Source: Elusimicrobia bacterium GWB2_63_16 | Lineage (GTDB): Bacteria; Elusimicrobiota; Elusimicrobia; Elusimicrobiales; UBA9959 | NCBI GenBank assembly: GCA_001799715.1 | Contig: MGTZ01000002.1 | Span: 1-39,693 of the forward strand | Direction of reading: 5' to 3' | Length of the DNA: 39,693 bases | In this document: positions 28,822-39,693 of the stretch, in pieces | Numbering within the stretch: position 1 is the stretch's first letter | Layout: each line of letters starts with the position of its first letter | Position numbers and translations under genes: made by a program | The notes under the pieces: generated by a model | Told to the model about the DNA's origin: nothing | The model's input: the letters and a program-made list of their open reading frames with translations, nothing else | Databases searched by the model: none

Positions 28822-30585
28822 TTAGGTCTGCGCTTCGTAGAGGCCCTTGTAGACGCCGCCCAGCTCCAGCAGCTGCTCGTGCGTGCCGGTCTCGGCCAGC
28901 CTGCCCTGCTTGAGCACGAAGATCTTGTCCGCGTTCTTCACCGTCGAAAGCCTGTGCGCCACCATCACCACCGTGCGGCCGCCCAGGATGCGCTCTATGG
29001 CGCCCTGCACCGCCTGCTCGCTGGCCGTGTCCAGGTTGGAGGTGGCCTCGTCGAGCAGCAGGATCTTGGGCTTCTTGATGATGGCGCGGGCGATGGCCAG
29101 GCGCTGCCGCTGGCCGCCCGAAAGTTTCACGCCGCGCTCGCCGAGCACCGTATCGTAGCCCTGCGGCATGGCCTCGATGAAGGCGTGCGCGTCGGCGGCC
29201 TTGGCGGCCTCCACCACGTCCGCCATCGTGGCGCCAGGCGCGCCGATGGTGATGTTCCTGTAGACCGTGTCGTCGAAAAGGATCGTGTCCTGCGTCACCA
29301 GGCCCATGTGCGCGCGCAGGTCCTTGGTGTCGAGGTCCAGCATGTCGTGGCCGTCCATCTCCACGCGGCCGCCTACCGGGTCGAAGAAGCGCAGCAGCAG
29401 GTGGATGATGGTGGTCTTGCCGGAGCCGGAGGGGCCCACGAAGGCCGCCACCTCGCCGGGGTTGATGGTGAAGGAGAGGTTGTCGAGCACCTGCGTGTCG
29501 CGCGCCGGGTACTTGTAGCTGACGTCCCTGAACTCGATCCTGCCGTCGAGCTGGTCGATGTTCTTCGTGGTCTGCTTGATCACCACGGCGGGCTTCTCCT
29601 CCAGGATCTGGTAAATGCGCTCCCAGGAGGCCATGCCCAGCTGCAGCTTGGAATTAAGGTTGCCGATGTTCTTGAGCGGCACGTAGGCCGTCACGTAGGC
29701 GGCGGCGAAAGAGAAGAAATTTTCCACGGTCATCGTGCCGCTGAAGATGGCTTTGCCGCTCAGGTAGATGATGGCCAGCAGCACCATGCCGCTGATGAAC
29801 TCCATGATGGGCCCGCTCATGGCGGTGGCGCGCAGGTAGCGCATCATCTTCGAGAAATAGGCGTCGTTGGAGACCCTGAACTTGGCTATGGCCTGCTCCT
29901 CGTAGTTGAAGGCCTTCACCACGGTGATGCCCTGCAGGCTCTCCTGGAACTTGTGGGAGATCTCGCCCACTATCACGTTGCTCTCGGAGCTGGCCTTGCG
30001 CATCTTACGCCCCAGCACGCCCAACAGCGCGCCGATAAAAGGCAGCACCAGTACCGCTACCAGCGCCAGCCGCCAGTTGAGGTAGAACAGCAGGCCCACG
30101 CAGGCCACCACGGTCAGCACGTCGCGGATGCCGTAGAGCGGGATGAACTGCACCGTGCTCTGCACGTTGTTGAGGTCGTTGATGACGCGGCTCATCACGT
30201 CGGAGGAGCGCTTGCGCCAGTAGAACTCCAGCGACAGCCGGTGGATATGCTCGAACAGGTCCTCGCGGATCTTCTGCACCACGCGCTGGCCGATCCAGCT
30301 CATCAGGTAGCCGTTGATGTACTCCACGATCATGCGCAGCACGAACAGGGCCGGCAGGCCGAGGACGATCAGGCGCAACAGGTTCATGTTCAGGTCCATG
30401 AACACGCCCTTGATGATGGGGCCGGAGATGTAGATGACCGCGTTCTTGATCGCGGCGAGGATGATCATCGAGACGGCCGCCTGGGCCAGGCGGGTCTTGT
30501 GGGGCTTGAGGTATTGCACCAGCGCCCGGGACAGCACCTTGAACCTGGCCTTGTCGGACACGGCGCGCGCTTCGGCGGTTTTCAT
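28822..30585 (-). CDS. msbA: MsbA-type lipid A/phospholipid ABC exporter
   Basis: 587 residues: an ABC exporter half-transporter with six membrane helices (about 30-320) fused to an ATPase. Walker A is GPSGSGKTT, the signature is KLSGGQRQRLAIARAI, Walker B is ILLLDEATSNLD and the switch His is in VAHRLSTVKNA. Length and sequence fit MsbA, which flips lipid A-core across the inner membrane. The neighbouring lpxB gene, 2 nt upstream, supports that substrate. It is the last gene of the Gfo/Idh-lpxB-msbA operon. MsbA-like multidrug exporters look similar, so the symbol relies partly on context. Confidence 0.9.
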   Translation of the reverse strand: MKTAEARAVSDKARFKVLSRALVQYLKPHKTRLAQAAVSMIILAAIKNAVIYISGPIIKGVFMDLNMNLLRLIVLGLPALFVLRMIVEYINGYLMSWIGQRVVQKIREDLFEHIHRLSLEFYWRKRSSDVMSRVINDLNNVQSTVQFIPLYGIRDVLTVVACVGLLFYLNWRLALVAVLVLPFIGALLGVLGRKMRKASSESNVIVGEISHKFQESLQGITVVKAFNYEEQAIAKFRVSNDAYFSKMMRYLRATAMSGPIMEFISGMVLLAIIYLSGKAIFSGTMTVENFFSFAAAYVTAYVPLKNIGNLNSKLQLGMASWERIYQILEEKPAVVIKQTTKNIDQLDGRIEFRDVSYKYPARDTQVLDNLSFTINPGEVAAFVGPSGSGKTTIIHLLLRFFDPVGGRVEMDGHDMLDLDTKDLRAHMGLVTQDTILFDDTVYRNITIGAPGATMADVVEAAKAADAHAFIEAMPQGYDTVLGERGVKLSGGQRQRLAIARAIIKKPKILLLDEATSNLDTASEQAVQGAIERILGGRTVVMVAHRLSTVKNADKIFVLKQGRLAETGTHEQLLELGGVYKGLYEAQT

Positions 30586-30587
30586 GG

Positions 30588-31736
30588 TCAGCTCAGGTGC
30601 GCCAGGATCCTGGCGGCGGCGCGCTCGGCGGCGCCGCGCTCGCCCAGCATCGTCCTCAGGCCAATGAGTTCCTTGCGGGCGGCCTGCATGCGCGGCGGGT
30701 TGTTGATATAGGCGAAGGCGTCCTGCGCCAGGTTGTCCACCGTGGCGGCCTCCTGGATCAGTTCTTTGACCGCGGGCTTCTTAAGCAGGATGTTGACCAG
30801 CGAAATGTACTGTACCTTGGCCACGCGCTTGGCGATGGCGTAGGTGAGCTTCTGCATCTTGTAGGCCACGGCCATGGGCACACCCAGCAGCGCGTTCTCC
30901 AGCGTGGCGGTGCCGGAGCAGGTGAAGGCGAAGTCCATCTGGGCGCGAATTTTGTAGTCCTTCTCGCGCACGATCTCGATATCCTTGGACCAGTACTTCT
31001 CCACGGCCTCGAGCTCCGGGACTATCCTGTCGTCCGGGAATTCCGGCACGGCGAACAGGTAGGCGCGGGCCTTGGGATGAGACTCCTTGATGCGGTAGAA
31101 AGCCTTTATGAAGAGCGGCAGATGGCGCGAGATCTCGGTCTTGCGCGAGCCGGGCAGGATGCCGATCTTCCAGGCGCCGTCGGCGGGCGGGAAGTCCTTC
31201 TGGCCGGGCTCCGGCATCAGGTCCAGCAGCGGGTGGCCGACAAAGGTGGCGTTGCCCTTTACTTTCTTATAGATGTCGGCCTCGAACGGGAAGATGACGA
31301 ACATCTCCCTGGTCAACTTGGCCAGTTTGGCGGCGCGGCCGGGGCGGCTGGCCCAGACCTGCGGGCTGATATAGTAGAAAGCCGGGATCTTGCGGTGCGC
31401 GGCCAGCCCCAGCACCTGGTGGTTGAAGCCGTAGAAATCCACGGCGATCACGCAGGCCGGGCGCTTTTCTTCGAGGTAGCGGCGCACGATCTTTATCAGT
31501 TTGAACCACAGGAAGAAATTCTTGAACGGCTCGGCGAAGCCGACGGCCCCGACCGAGACCAGGTTGTAGATGAAGTGGGTGGAGACTTCCTGCATGCGCA
31601 CGCCGCCCATGGAGGTTATGGAGATCTCCGGGTCCTTGGCGAGCAGCTCTTTTATCAGGTTGGCGGCGTGCAGGTCCCCGGAGGGATCGCCGGCTATCAC
31701 CAGAATGTTCTTGTTAGTGGGTGCAGTTTTAGCCAT
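30588..31736 (-). CDS. lpxB: Lipid-A-disaccharide synthase
   Basis: 382 residues, normal for the family. It joins UDP-diacylglucosamine and lipid X to form the lipid A disaccharide backbone, at the inner face of the inner membrane. Family landmarks: N-terminal GDPSGDLHAANLI, 'AVDFYGFN', 'YISPQVWASRPGRA', 'FVGHPLLD', 'GILPGSRKTEI' and 'TCSGTATLENAL'. It is a member of glycosyltransferase family 19. It is preceded by a Gfo/Idh-type oxidoreductase gene (57-nt gap) and followed after 2 nt by the msbA-like gene. Its presence shows that the organism makes lipid A and has an outer membrane. Confidence 0.96.
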   Translation of the reverse strand: MAKTAPTNKNILVIAGDPSGDLHAANLIKELLAKDPEISITSMGGVRMQEVSTHFIYNLVSVGAVGFAEPFKNFFLWFKLIKIVRRYLEEKRPACVIAVDFYGFNHQVLGLAAHRKIPAFYYISPQVWASRPGRAAKLAKLTREMFVIFPFEADIYKKVKGNATFVGHPLLDLMPEPGQKDFPPADGAWKIGILPGSRKTEISRHLPLFIKAFYRIKESHPKARAYLFAVPEFPDDRIVPELEAVEKYWSKDIEIVREKDYKIRAQMDFAFTCSGTATLENALLGVPMAVAYKMQKLTYAIAKRVAKVQYISLVNILLKKPAVKELIQEAATVDNLAQDAFAYINNPPRMQAARKELIGLRTMLGERGAAERAAARILAHLS

Positions 31737-31792
31737 AAATAGGGTAGAGGGCCGGCGGTCGCGCGCCGGCTCGCTTCTGGGAACAGCGCCGG

Positions 31793-32863
31793 TCAGTGCT
31801 TGTCTATGCCGGCGTTCTTGAGGCCCTCTTCCACCAGGACCTTCGTGACCTTGCCGATATCGGCGAGCGTGCCGGCCAGCGATTCGGAGGCTTCCTCGGT
31901 CTTGGAGCCGGACACCTCGTAGCGGCGCATCTGGTTGGTGATGTCCAGCGCCAGGCGCAGCGCCTTCAGCCCCTTCTCTCCGCTCGGGGTAGGGGTCTTG
32001 GCGGTGCGGATGCAGTCTATGAAATGCGCGATCTCCTCGCGGATAGGCTGCTTGGGCGCGAACTTCGGGTAGGTGATCTCTATGTCCTTGAGGGAGTTCA
32101 CCACCGGGGTCTTCTTGGTGTAGATCTTCAGGCGGGAGCTGACGTAGTCCACCGAGATGTAGGCGTCCTGCTGGTAGATGCGCATGCGGCGGGAGGCTTC
32201 CATGGTGGCGCGGCTGGCGGTGATGTCCGCCACGCAGCCGTTCTTGAACTTGATGCGCACGTTGGAGATATCCTCGTGGCTGGACAGCATGCTGGCGCCG
32301 ATCGCCTCGAACTTTTCGATCTCGGAATCTATCATCAGCAGGATGATGTCGAGGTCGTGGATCATCAGGTCCAGCGTGACGCCGGTGGCGGCCACGCGGG
32401 GGTCGTACGGCCCCAGGCGCTCTATGGTGACGTAACGGGGGTTCTTGACGTGCTTGAGGGTCTCCACCACGGCGGCGTTGAAGCGCTCCGAGTGGCCCAC
32501 CTGCAGCACTACCTTGTTCTTCTCCGAGAGTTCCAGCAGTTTGCGGGCGCCCTCTTCGGAATTGGTGATCGGCTTCTCCATAAGCACGTGCACGCCGGCC
32601 TCGAGGGCCTTGATGCCCAGCTCGGCGTGGTATTCGGTGGGGGCGGCTATCACGAGCGCGTCCACCTGGGTGAGCAGTTCCTCCACGGTCTTGTAGGCCA
32701 CGCAGTTGTGGCGCCAGGCCAGCACCTGCGCGCGCAGCAGGTTGGGGTCGGAGACGCCAACGAGCTCTACTTCGGGCATCATGGAAAGGGTACGGGTGTG
32801 GAAGCCGCCGAGTTTGCCGGCGCCCACTACGCCAAAACGGAGTTTCTTGTCTTTTTCAGCCAT
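31793..32863 (-). CDS. Gfo/Idh/MocA-family NAD(P)-dependent oxidoreductase in lipid A operon
   Basis: 356 residues. The N-terminal Rossmann domain has GAGKLGGFH (13-21), 'VSDPN', and the catalytic 'EKPIT' motif near 96-100. The C-terminal domain has the 'HDLDIILLM' segment, where the family's catalytic His/Asp lie. Such enzymes oxidise sugar hydroxyls. Next to lpxB, the best guess is a UDP-GlcNAc 3-dehydrogenase-like (GnnA) step that leads to 3-amino sugars in lipid A; this is inference, as no aminotransferase (GnnB) is visible here. GAGGA lies about 7 nt before the ATG. The last 40 residues (ESLAGTLADIGKVTKVLVEEGL) are an extra helical tail. Confidence 0.88.
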   Translation of the reverse strand: MAEKDKKLRFGVVGAGKLGGFHTRTLSMMPEVELVGVSDPNLLRAQVLAWRHNCVAYKTVEELLTQVDALVIAAPTEYHAELGIKALEAGVHVLMEKPITNSEEGARKLLELSEKNKVVLQVGHSERFNAAVVETLKHVKNPRYVTIERLGPYDPRVAATGVTLDLMIHDLDIILLMIDSEIEKFEAIGASMLSSHEDISNVRIKFKNGCVADITASRATMEASRRMRIYQQDAYISVDYVSSRLKIYTKKTPVVNSLKDIEITYPKFAPKQPIREEIAHFIDCIRTAKTPTPSGEKGLKALRLALDITNQMRRYEVSGSKTEEASESLAGTLADIGKVTKVLVEEGLKNAGIDKH

Positions 32864-32954
32864 AGGTAGTCCTCAAATAGACCGCGGGGCGGGGTAGCCG
32901 CCTTAATATAGTTATTTTACTAAATATAGGGCCCTAGTTTTGGCGGCGGCGGGA

Positions 32955-32989
32955 TAAAAAAAGACACGCGCTTTTCGGGGCGCGTGTCC
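32955..32989 (-). terminator. Terminator of the M16 protease gene
   Basis: Minus-strand stem GACACGCGC / GCGCGTGTC (32988-32980, 32971-32963), 8-nt loop, followed by seven T. Confidence 0.92.
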
Positions 32990-33007
32990 TTTTGGGGCCC
33001 GTAGGGT

Positions 33008-35791
<2,784 letters not shown>

Positions 35792-35916
35792 TAGTCCTCC
35801 CGCCGTCCGCCGCCGCGCGCGGCGCGGCGTTAAAGGTATATTATGTGATAATAGGGCCGGCCCGGTAAAGCCCCGGCGCCCGCTGAAAATTTATAGAATG
35901 GGAGCCGGAGAGATTT

Positions 35917-36882
35917 ATGGCAAAAAAGACAAAGAAAACCCCGCCCGCCCCCCCGCAAAGCGTCCTGCTGGCCAGTATCCTGGACTATATCGGTTCTCCG
36001 GTGTTCGCCAAGGACAAGGACCACCGCTGGATCTTCGTGAACAAGGCCTTCTGCGACTCGCTCGGCTGCGCGCCCGGGGCGCTGCTGGGCAAAAGTGACT
36101 ACGAGTTCTTTCCCAAGGAGCAGGCCGACGTTTTCTGGGAGCGGGACAACGAAGTCTTCCGCTCCAGGAAAGAGGATGTCAACGAGGAGCAGATCTCGTG
36201 GCCCGGCGGCGAACCCCGCACCATACTGACGCGCAAGCGCGTCTTCTCGGACGCCTCCGGCCGGGACGTGCTGGTGGGCGTAGTGAGCGACATCACCGAA
36301 CTGAAAAAGACCAACACCGAGCTGACCATCTTCCGCCGGCTGCTGGAGAATTCCAACGACGCCATTTTTATAGTGGACCCGGCCTCCGGCGGCTTTATCG
36401 ACGTCAACGAGACCGCCTGCCGCAGCCTGGGCTACCGGCGCGAGACGCTGCTGCGCATGGGCGTGGAAGACGTGGAGGAGGCCGCGGCCGGCCGCGGCGG
36501 CTGGAAAAAATTCAGGGAGCGCTTCACCGGCCGCGATACCGCGGTGATGGAGGGGCGGCACATCAGGGCCGACGGCACCTCTTTCCCGGTGGAGGTCAGC
36601 ATCAGCCGGGCGGAGGTGGAGGGGCGGGTATATGTGCTGGCCAACGCGCGGGATATCACCGAGCGCAAGCGGATGGAGGCGGCTATGCGGGAAGTGGACG
36701 ATCTGCGCGGCCTGATCCCCATCTGCGCCAAGTGCAAGAAGATACGCGACGACAAGGGCTTCTGGGAAAAAGTAGAGATTTACCTGGAGAAGCATTCCTC
36801 CGCGCGCTTTACGCACGGGCTATGCAAGGACTGCATGAGGGACCTTTACGGCAAGGAGAGCTGGTTCAAGGAAGCGAAATAG
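35917..36882 (+). CDS. PAS-PAS protein with C-terminal Cys-motif domain
   Basis: 321 residues, cytosolic. PAS domain 1 lies at about 15-130 ('SPVFAKDKDHRWIFVNKAFCDSLG'), and PAS domain 2 with PAC at about 137-255 ('NSNDAIFIVDPASGGFIDVNETACRSLGY ... ARDITERKRMEA'). The end, 'LRGLIPICAKCKKIRDDKGFWEKVEIYLEKHSSARFTHGLCKDCMRDLYG', is a small domain with C-x2-C and C-x2-C pairs, common at the C-terminus of PAS sensors and probably a zinc or metal site. There is no kinase, cyclase or DNA-binding domain, so output is probably through protein contacts. GGAGAG precedes the ATG, and TAGAAT lies in the leader region. Confidence 0.9.
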   Translation: MAKKTKKTPPAPPQSVLLASILDYIGSPVFAKDKDHRWIFVNKAFCDSLGCAPGALLGKSDYEFFPKEQADVFWERDNEVFRSRKEDVNEEQISWPGGEPRTILTRKRVFSDASGRDVLVGVVSDITELKKTNTELTIFRRLLENSNDAIFIVDPASGGFIDVNETACRSLGYRRETLLRMGVEDVEEAAAGRGGWKKFRERFTGRDTAVMEGRHIRADGTSFPVEVSISRAEVEGRVYVLANARDITERKRMEAAMREVDDLRGLIPICAKCKKIRDDKGFWEKVEIYLEKHSSARFTHGLCKDCMRDLYGKESWFKEAK

Positions 36883-36885
36883 CGC

Positions 36886-38874
36886 CTACCATTTCAGGGC
36901 TTTCAGCACGTCGCGGCGGTCGTCGGCCCACGGCTCCCAGCCCGCCGGCACCGGCGGCTCGGTCCAGCCGGCCGCCGTCAATTTAGAGAGATAGGGAAGG
37001 TTGTCCGTCACGACCAGCCATTCCGAGCTGAGCCGGGCCGGGTCCGACGGGTCGAAAGAGACGGCCTTGTAGCGGGTCTGCAGGCCGGCCGCCCGGGCCG
37101 AGAGGGCGATGACGGGGGCGATATCGATGAAGTTGGCCGAGACGTGGAACAACATGGCGCCGCCCTGGCCGAGGCGCGACTTGTACAGGGCCAGCGCTTC
37201 CCGGGTGACCAGGTGGAAAGGCACGGCCCCGCCGGTGAAGGCGTCCAGGTAGAGCAGGTCGAAGCGGCCGGCCGGTTCCCGCTGCAGGTTCACCCTGGCG
37301 TCGCCGGTCACCACGCTCACACCAGCCTTGCAGGTCTCCAAAAAAGTGAAATACTTGCGCGCTATCATCTCCACGTCGGGGTCCAGTTCGTAGAACACCC
37401 ACTCCGTGCCCGCCTTGGCGTCGGCGCAGGACACACCCACGCCCAAACCCACCGCGCCCACCCGTTTGGCGGGGAAAGAGTCCAGCACCTCGCTGACCGG
37501 CGAGCCCTTGGCGTAGTAGACCGTGGTCTGCAGTTCCGTGCCGGCCGCCAGATGTTGTATGCCGTGCACGGTGGCGCCGTGGATGAAGCGGCGCAGGCCA
37601 TGTTCCTTGTCGTCCTCCACCCGGTACACGCCGTAAAAATTCCGCAGCCCGAACACGCGGCTCTCGCCGGAGACCTTCATGCCCAGCGCGAACAGCCCCG
37701 CCAGCAGCGCGGCGGCGGCCGCCAGCGTGCGCGGGCCCTTTTCTTTGCCGGCGGCGTAGGCCACGGCCGTCACCAGCACGGCCAGCGCTATGTAGAGGTC
37801 GGCGAAGCCGAAGGACAGGCGCAAGGCGCCCACCGGCGTGACCAGGGCGGTGCCCAGCACGCCGCCGAGGCCCATCATCAGGTAGTAACGCGGGGCCAGC
37901 GCCGGGGAACGGGGCCGGGCCTGGTACAACTCGCGGTGCACCACCAGGCAGGCGAAGAACAGCGCCCAGTTGAGCAGCGCTATCATCACCGTGGTCACCG
38001 GGCTCTGCAGCCGCCACAAGAGCAGCCCTATCACGCCCAGCAGCGTGAAGAGCGCCACGCGCAGGGTGTTCACCTTGAGGCCGCGGCCGGAGAAGAGCAG
38101 CGCGTAGGAGAGCAGATAGACGCCGAGCGGCAGCATCCAGGTGAGCGGCATCGAGGCGGTGGCCGAGCTCTGGTAGCTGGTGACGGCGGCGAGCAGGGCG
38201 GAGCTGCCGGCGGGCAGCAGCAGCCACAGCAGGTAGCGCGGCTTTTCTTCGGTAGCGGCGGCGGCCGGCTGCGGCTCGGCGCCGGGGGCTCCCATGCGCA
38301 GCGCGGCGAAGAAGAAGCCGGCGTAGACCAGGAAGCCCAGCCGCCAGGTCAGGGCCGCCCCGCCCAGCGACAGCCGCGGCTCGAGCAGGAAGGTATAGGC
38401 CAGCATGCCGGCCAGCGAGCCGGCGTTGGACCAGGCGAAGACGCTGAAGGCGCGGTGCTTGTCGCTCTCGGAGAGCAGGCGGTGGCAGAGCGTGGTGGAG
38501 GCCGAGAGTACCAGGAAGGGCGCCCCGATGAAGAGCAGGAGGCGCCAGAGCAGGTCGGCGACCGGGCCGGAGAAAACAGGGGCGGGAAAGACGCCCGAGT
38601 AGAGCAGGAAGGCGGCGGCCAGCGCCGCCAGGTGCAGGCGCAGTATGGCCCGCGCGCCCAACCGCTCGGCCAGCAGCAGCGCCCAGGCGTAGCCTGCCAC
38701 CAGGACGGCCTGGTAGAAGAGCAGGCAGACGGTCCAGACGTAGTAGCTGCCGCCGAAATGCGGCAGCACGGTGGCGCCGGTCATCAGCTCCAGCTGGAAA
38801 AGCAGGGCCGAGCCGAGGAAGGCCGCGCCGTTGAAAACAACTTTAGGGAAATTTAACCGGTCAGTCAGCCGCAT
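36886..38874 (-). CDS. Fused membrane / spermidine synthase-like protein
   Basis: 662 residues. The first 430 residues form 11-12 membrane helices. The C-terminal 210 residues form a Rossmann domain like spermidine synthases: 'RVGAVGLGVG' (glycine-rich loop), 'WVFYELDPDVEMIARKYF' (acidic residue for the nucleotide), 'VVTGDARVNL' and 'FDLLYLDAFTGGAVPFHLVTREAL'. This matches the widespread 'fused MFS/spermidine synthase' family, whose substrate is not established. It is coupled to the acyltransferase gene: its ATG at 38874 overlaps that gene's last base. It is convergent with the PAS gene, 3 bp away. Confidence 0.9.
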   Translation of the reverse strand: MRLTDRLNFPKVVFNGAAFLGSALLFQLELMTGATVLPHFGGSYYVWTVCLLFYQAVLVAGYAWALLLAERLGARAILRLHLAALAAAFLLYSGVFPAPVFSGPVADLLWRLLLFIGAPFLVLSASTTLCHRLLSESDKHRAFSVFAWSNAGSLAGMLAYTFLLEPRLSLGGAALTWRLGFLVYAGFFFAALRMGAPGAEPQPAAAATEEKPRYLLWLLLPAGSSALLAAVTSYQSSATASMPLTWMLPLGVYLLSYALLFSGRGLKVNTLRVALFTLLGVIGLLLWRLQSPVTTVMIALLNWALFFACLVVHRELYQARPRSPALAPRYYLMMGLGGVLGTALVTPVGALRLSFGFADLYIALAVLVTAVAYAAGKEKGPRTLAAAAALLAGLFALGMKVSGESRVFGLRNFYGVYRVEDDKEHGLRRFIHGATVHGIQHLAAGTELQTTVYYAKGSPVSEVLDSFPAKRVGAVGLGVGVSCADAKAGTEWVFYELDPDVEMIARKYFTFLETCKAGVSVVTGDARVNLQREPAGRFDLLYLDAFTGGAVPFHLVTREALALYKSRLGQGGAMLFHVSANFIDIAPVIALSARAAGLQTRYKAVSFDPSDPARLSSEWLVVTDNLPYLSKLTAAGWTEPPVPAGWEPWADDRRDVLKALKW

Positions 38875-39515
38875 CAGTCGCCCGCCGCGAGGAGTTTTTC
38901 GGCCTCTTCTGTGAGGGCGTTGAGACTGTTCTCGAGTTCGAGAGCCTTGGCCGCCACGTCGTCGGTGGGCGAGACATGGATGGGCTCGCCGTAGACGGCC
39001 TCTATGCGGCCGAAAGGCAGGGGGAACTGGTACTTATCCCAGCTGCGCAGTATCAGCTTGCGCGACAGGGCGCAGGCGGCGGGAACGATGGGGATGCCGG
39101 CTTTCTGGGCGGTCAGGACCAGGCCCGGCTGGGCTTTGAAGATGGGCCCCTTGGGGCCGTCGGGCGTGATGGCTATGGAGTAGCCGTCGCGCGCCGCCTT
39201 GATCAGGCCGCGCAGGGCCATGACGCTGCCGGAGGAGGTGGAGCCGCGGACGAAAGAGAAGCCGAAGCGCCGCAGGATGCGGGCCATGTACTCGCCGTCC
39301 TTGCTCTTGCTGACCATGCCGCAGAGGTTCATGCCCCGGTGCAGGTAGATCATCAGCACTTCCTGCCGGTGCCACAGGGCGTAGGCGGCGGGCCCGGCGT
39401 GCGGGCGTCCCTTTATAGTGATGCGCGAGGTTTTGCCGACCAGCTGCATGTACAGCCAAGCCAGGAAAGAGAGTACCGCGTGGGCGGGAGAATTCTTGTA
39501 GAGCAGTTCGTTCAT
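38874..39515 (-). CDS. DUF374-family lysophospholipid acyltransferase-like protein
   Basis: 213 residues. One N-terminal hydrophobic helix is followed by the LPLAT fold: 'YALWHRQEVLMIY' (the H-x3 catalytic block; DUF374 has WH-x2), 'VSKSKDGEYMARILRRFGFSFVRGSTS' and 'YSIAITPDGPKGP', the DUF374 hallmark. Members are often found with lipid A and lipoprotein genes and are thought to transfer acyl chains at the inner membrane. The start at 39515 has no Shine-Dalgarno; TATAAT (39542-39547, minus) lies 26 nt upstream. Its last base overlaps the start of the spermidine-synthase-like gene. Confidence 0.9.
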   Translation of the reverse strand: MNELLYKNSPAHAVLSFLAWLYMQLVGKTSRITIKGRPHAGPAAYALWHRQEVLMIYLHRGMNLCGMVSKSKDGEYMARILRRFGFSFVRGSTSSGSVMALRGLIKAARDGYSIAITPDGPKGPIFKAQPGLVLTAQKAGIPIVPAACALSRKLILRSWDKYQFPLPFGRIEAVYGEPIHVSPTDDVAAKALELENSLNALTEEAEKLLAAGD

Positions 39516-39693
39516 TTTTAATGATGGCTGAGCGCGGATTTATTATAAGAATAAAGCGACGAGGCAAACAACAACCGCCGAACAATCAAAGAAGCGACAC
39601 GCCCTTGACGGGTTGGCCTGCCAGATTGTTTTTCACGGGGTGGCGGGCATGTGCGCTGTGGAATTTCCGGTTAAGCCCGGCGGCAGGCCCGCC
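39516..39693. other. Right-end intergenic sequence
   Basis: Contains the -10-like box TATAAT (39542-39547, minus) for the acyltransferase gene. No open frame with a start signal and no RNA gene is visible in the remainder, which is cut by the window edge. Confidence 0.4.

Noticed and set aside
28879-30711. A 610-codon plus-strand open frame opposite the msbA-like gene
   Set aside because: Same cause: the minus strand encodes a complete ABC exporter, and the plus frame shows no motif, signal peptide or ribosome-binding site.

Overview
The window is high-GC (dense G/C third codon positions), gene-rich bacterial chromosome. It comes from a Gram-negative (diderm) organism that makes lipid A: lpxB, an MsbA-type flippase and a Gfo/Idh oxidoreductase form one operon, with a YejM/PbgA-like membrane sulfatase and a DUF374 acyltransferase elsewhere. 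Many secreted proteins of unknown function, a PAS protein with a C-terminal Cys motif and Lys-rich small proteins would fit Elusimicrobiota or a related deep lineage. That assignment is an impression from protein style, not from a marker gene.

Layout. 1-2525: the end of a GAF/HD-GYP signalling protein (-), divergent from dapB and an alpha/beta hydrolase (+). 2600-5230: a small duplicated-motif protein (+), a secreted Cys-rich-repeat protein (-), a four-gene redox operon Rieske / glutaredoxin / ferredoxin-thioredoxin reductase / Rieske (-), and a 31-residue Lys-Ala-Val peptide with strong signals (+). 5290-7849: lipid kinase, hemolysin-III family protein, tRNA-Val(CAC) whose 3' end is duplicated 163 bp downstream, and a DedA protein.

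7865-13790 is the most unusual region. All genes are on the minus strand: a secreted V8/trypsin-like protease, then a 106-residue candidate RiPP precursor with three Cys and a PDTE repeat tail, a TPR protein, a radical SAM/SPASM enzyme, an M50 membrane protease and a secreted protein with a LAS-metallopeptidase-like motif. The protease gene, the precursor gene and a distant secreted-protein gene (18603) each have a match to the sigma-54 -24/-12 promoter with exact spacing and shared downstream sequence. I read this as a sigma-54-controlled peptide-maturation system with co-regulated exoproteins.

14078-16295: an ECF sigma factor, a probable membrane anti-sigma and two exported proteins carrying three copies of one domain. 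16424-26080: thiolase, the third sigma-54 gene, a HEAT-like exported protein, rlmN, an exported lipase-like hydrolase, the YejM-like sulfatase and an exported phospholipase D. 26067-28627: ZIP transporter, a short RelA/SpoT homologue and a GGQ release-factor-like protein in one operon. 28822-32863: lipid A operon. 33008-39515: M16 protease, PAS protein, fused membrane/spermidine-synthase-like protein and acyltransferase.

Several genes (749, 858, 4947, 21241, 28627) have a -10-like box 4-8 nt before the start codon and no well-placed Shine-Dalgarno, suggesting leaderless or nearly leaderless transcripts, while others have clear AGGAG sites.
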